Position numbers and translations under genes: made by a program. From positions 6,634,001 to 6,698,000 of the forward strand of contig NC_090128.1 in assembly GCF_040581485.1 (NCBI RefSeq): DNA of 64,000 nucleotides, written 5' to 3'. Shown here one piece after another: positions 60,385-64,000 of this stretch. The notes beneath the pieces were generated by a model. The model did not search any database and had not been told where the DNA came from. It saw nothing but the letters and a program-made list of their open reading frames with translations. This DNA is from Linepithema humile (lineage: Eukaryota > Arthropoda > Insecta > Hymenoptera > Formicidae). How positions within the stretch are numbered: the stretch's first letter is position 1; each line of letters opens with the position of its first letter.

Positions 60385-63038
60385 TCTGCCTTCCTCACCC
60401 TCGCTCCTTCTTCCACCCGCGGCCGGGACGTGAGAAAGGCGAACGCTTTATTACTGCTTTTATTGCTCGACGAGTTTTAGTCCGCGCGTACCGCAGGTTG
60501 GATCGGCTTATGGCGCTTATTAAACTTTGATGTCACCAAATCGCTCTTTCACTCTCGCCTGCTCGTCTGGCTCTTCCACGCTATCGCCGTGGTATGCAGA
60601 CGCACGCGAAAACGGATACCGGAGGGACCGAGGTCTTCCACGGAACGCGATAATTTTATTAGAATTCAAATTTTATCGCGCATTTATCAGTACGATCGGC
60701 AAATCATAAACCGAGTGTATATATTTCACTTGCGCAATTGCAGATCTTTCTTGATTGCATGTATGTAAATGTTAACGAGTGAAATAACCGGCTAGATATA
60801 TTCCACGCTACAACTCGCGGTCTTAATCGTATCAATTTTCAATTTGCCAATTGCGCAATGTCGGAGAAATTAGATTAAAACCACGTAGCACTGCTTACGA
60901 GTGTCGACTCGATTTATAATTGGCCCCGTTGCTTAAGCACACACATAACGCTGGACCGAGTGTACTTATAGCCACCTTAACAGTAAGTTAACGGTCATTA
61001 CAGTCAATCTCGTTTATCCTCGTCATCGCGTGCAGGAAATTAAAGGGTGCGTCTCTGAGATTTGCGTGTAATGCCGCCGATGAAACCTTCCAGGTGTTGA
61101 GTTTTATTAGCTCAAACACTCTAAACGCCGTGCACGGAATGCAAATGATACTGATCGTGACAGGGGCAACGAAATTATCGTATCGAGCCTCTCAATTTGA
61201 CGTACTGCGCGTGTTACGGTTTAGCAAAAATCCAAAACAACATTCCAGCCGGAAAACACAGCGCCAGCTGGCTGACTTACGAGCGAGGGTAACAAATCTT
61301 CTCCGTTATAATATCGGAGGAAGAATTCTCGCGCGTGTCTCCCGCATTTCGCGAAATAGGACGAACGAGTTCGAAAGATTGCGAGTGCGACGTGCGTTGC
61401 TCGTCCTCCTCTCGCGCCATGTGTCGCTAAGGTTGCTCACGCCAAGGAACGAGCGGGGAAGCTCTCGAGCGCGTTCCAGCTTCGCAACGAGGGACCGCAA
61501 ACGTGCTCTACAAGTAGTCATAATACGTGGACCAGGGGGCAGACTCACACATGGCGCGATCACGTCGAACAGCGCTCTCTCTCTCTCTCCCTCTCGGCAC
61601 CCTTCGCCACGGCTAGTGTAAAGTTAAACTTCGGATACACCGGCTGCGCGAAATGTCTATCCCGGGCGATGCGATCGTCCGCTTTCTGATCACGCGACCA
61701 CGCTCGGAGAAACGCGAGTTTTCGGCAACGACGGAGACGAAGGATGCTCTTTTACGCCCGAAATGATGTCACGACAAACGACTCGTATGATCGAAAGCCG
61801 AACGTTTTTTAATTACTTAATCAGTGTTCAACATTTTATTATATGTATTCCGATGAAACATTTGTACGAGCAGTGAACGTCAGCGATTAAAAGTCACACC
61901 GATAGAAATTTTATTGTTAAATAATTTACTCGGTGCGCGAAAAAAGAAATTAGTCTTGCGATCTTTAGAATTTTATTCGGATTTTGACTGCCCGGATCAT
62001 CTTATAATTTCAAGCTCTACACATTATTATATCAATTAACATATCATCATCATTAATCAATATGATTTTTAATATTCTGTTCGATAGAAAATAAAATTCT
62101 CGTTTCACTAAGTTTGAGAAACACTGTTTGCAGTGAGTCGAGCAAACGAGGTGAGCGCGAGAGCGTTGGTGAGCGACACGACGCTGTAGCAAGTACTATT
62201 TTCGCATTAGCGCGCGCAGAAACGGAATTCGAATATTATCGAAACTTTTTCACGCGCACCTTTGTCCCGCTGGCATAAGTCACGCTCGATCGAACTTTAA
62301 TTCGGAGATGAAAGCATAGGCGAAGAGCTGCCGAACCTAGCAAGTCGTAAAATATCACGTTAAACCGGCGCTAAGCGCGCAGGCAGCGCCATTTGAATTA
62401 CAATCAGACGACGGTATATATGCAAATCGTATAACTCTCTCACATAATTGAACATTCCTATCTTTTCAGCGTATCTTCCGTCGTTTGGAAATTTATGAAA
62501 CTCGCTCGACTCGAATCTCGCCGATAATTTCCGTCTCGGCGGGGCGAACGCGGCGTAAAACGCGCGGGACGAGAGAGTGCGCTTTGTCGATGAACAAATC
62601 GAGTGATCCGAACGGTGGTTACGTATCCTCGAAGCTGTCGAGCCGGGGAAAAAAGTTCGAGTCCCTCGCGGGACAGCACCCCGGTGCGGCGCGGCGCGGC
62701 GCGGAGGTTTGCCGACGGTCAGTGCACCGTCGCGTCTCGACTTGTTTCGGTATACCTATATGCAGGCACACACCGACCTACGTTCCAGCGGAACGGCGAG
62801 CGGGAGCATAGCTGGCGCATTATCACATACGTTAAGTTTTTCTCCCTCTATTGGCCCAGAGCGGGGGCACGAAAAACGACTGATTAATCGAACCAACACG
62901 GGAACATTCTTGCCCTGGGATATATAGAGAGAAAGGGACAGGAGAACCAGTAGCAGCGACGGCGGCGGCGGTCTGCGCTACCCACCACACCCTGCACTCG
63001 CGCGCATCTGCGTCCGCGGGACGGGCAGAGGAGGACAA

Positions 63039-63060
63039 GAGAGAGAGAGAGAGAGAGAGA
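63039..63060. repeat. (GA)11 microsatellite
   Basis: An uninterrupted GA dinucleotide run. On the reverse strand it is CT and produces a serine-leucine stretch in a spurious reading frame. Confidence 0.95.
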
Positions 63061-64000
63061 GGAGCGAAATGGGAGAAAAAGTCCTGGCAGTACCATCGCG
63101 GGGAGTTCCACCGATCTCTTTCGTCTCTGAACGAAAACCGGAATGTGTTTCTTAGCGACCGAGATATGTTCCGAACTTACAATTAACGCGGTGCAATAGC
63201 ATACGTGCGCGGCGCAAAAAATCGCGCGCGCGCACGCGGACTCGCGGCACTGGCTTGTAACGCGCGCGCGTATTACATTACGTGTAACGCCTAATTTGGG
63301 ATATCCGCCGCTCGTCAACTTTTTCATTTTACGATAATTGTAGCAATATCGCTGTCGACGCAGTTTCGGAATTAGACTCGATTTTTCTCAGTTAACGACT
63401 TCCGCGATTTCCGCGTCGAAGCCGTGTCCAAGCCGATCGATGGCATTGCAAACTGATCTCTTGCGCTTAATGTTTTACAGCGTGATAGTAATGCTTTTTG
63501 CGCACGCTGCCGCGTGCATGTCGTGCCATGAAAATGAGCGATTTTACATCGTAACGCTACAAGATTTATATCTTGTTAACGGCTCGCGCGTTTATTGTCG
63601 GGTGCGAAGAAGAAAGAGAGAGTGTGCGTTCGGACAAGCTAAAGGGATAACGAAAGTTGAAGGTAGCGTTGCTCGAAACAACGATATGTGAGAAGAAAGA
63701 ATCGTACAATAAAGAGAGTGGGAAATACTACGTGTTACATGCTCGCGTTACTTCTCCGGCGGATTATTTCGACGATATAACGAAAGCTAAGCCGGTTGCG
63801 GCGGGCGGTGCCGTAATGCGAGGCGTTATGTTGTCGCGTCGAGTCGTAAAATTCGATCTATTAACTTCTGATCGATATTCTCGGCCACGGTCATATATTA
63901 TGAGCTTAATATTAAATTCCGAACGTCAGATGTAATAGTTTCCACTTATCCCCACCAGCCGCTGCGCAACATTTTATTTTACTCTCGTCGAGTTTCGTAA

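Larger units (their letters stand above)
59400..64000. other. Non-coding right end of the window
   Basis: No supported gene. Strong splice donors on the trh strand at 61280 (CTC|GTAAGT) and 63176 (AATT|GTAAGT) could end distal first exons, but nothing confirms them. (GA)11 lies at 63039-63060 and alternating CG runs occur near 63220-63270. The + strand frame at 63440-63691 begins with a hydrophobic stretch but shows no family. Confidence 0.45.

Noticed and set aside
61094..61621. 175-codon + strand frame
   Set aside because: It is arginine/serine-rich, antisense to another open frame, with no domain or conserved motif visible.
62884..63327. 147-codon - strand frame with a serine-leucine run
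   Set aside because: The run comes from the (GA)11 microsatellite. The remainder is arginine/cysteine-rich low complexity without a family.
63440..63691. 83-codon + strand frame with a hydrophobic start
   Set aside because: The start resembles a signal peptide, but the rest has no recognisable fold and a frame of this length is common by chance here.

Overview
The window is insect nuclear DNA, and a hymenopteran, ant-like genome is the best guess. This rests on the two recognisable genes being the insect forms of a septate-junction neurexin and of trachealess, on short introns within gene bodies next to tens of kilobases of non-coding DNA, on many CpG dinucleotides and microsatellites, and on a remnant with mariner-like inverted ends. 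The species assignment is inference.

Two genes can be supported, arranged tail to tail. On the + strand, positions 2-3427 hold the last six exons of Neurexin IV (Nrx-IV, the Caspr/CNTNAP orthologue). They encode 962 residues: the end of one laminin G domain, a second LamG, EGF, a fibrinogen-like region, LamG, EGF, LamG, one transmembrane helix and a 45-residue tail with a PDZ-ligand end. The N-terminal discoidin part lies outside the window. On the - strand, from 21864 down to 6158, eleven exons encode a complete Trachealess (trh), the bHLH-PAS transcription factor of tracheal and salivary duct fate and orthologue of vertebrate NPAS1/NPAS3. All splice phases agree and the exons sum to 2868 nt (955 residues plus stop). 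The first intron appears to use a GC rather than GT donor.

The 2.7 kb between the two stop codons holds only 3' UTR sequence. From about 22 kb to 64 kb, upstream of trh, no further confident protein-coding gene was found. This long flank contains a dense cluster of ACGTG-core sites (TACGTG/CACGTG) about 2.6 kb upstream of the trh start. It also contains several small splice-flanked open segments on the trh strand, some with lengths and phases that would feed the bHLH exon and give an alternative N-terminus. Each of these is low confidence, because chance alone should give a few per strand. Near 43.2-45.1 kb there is a local duplication: a 125-bp direct repeat of about 94% identity, plus an inverted pair of more diverged segments that look as if they once encoded a small protein. 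Microsatellites, homopolymers and small repeat remnants make up the rest of what is visible.

Nrx-IV acts at septate junctions and at glia/epithelial contacts. Trh switches on tracheal genes in epithelial tubes. Both act in epithelia, but nothing in the sequence shows that their adjacency is functional.
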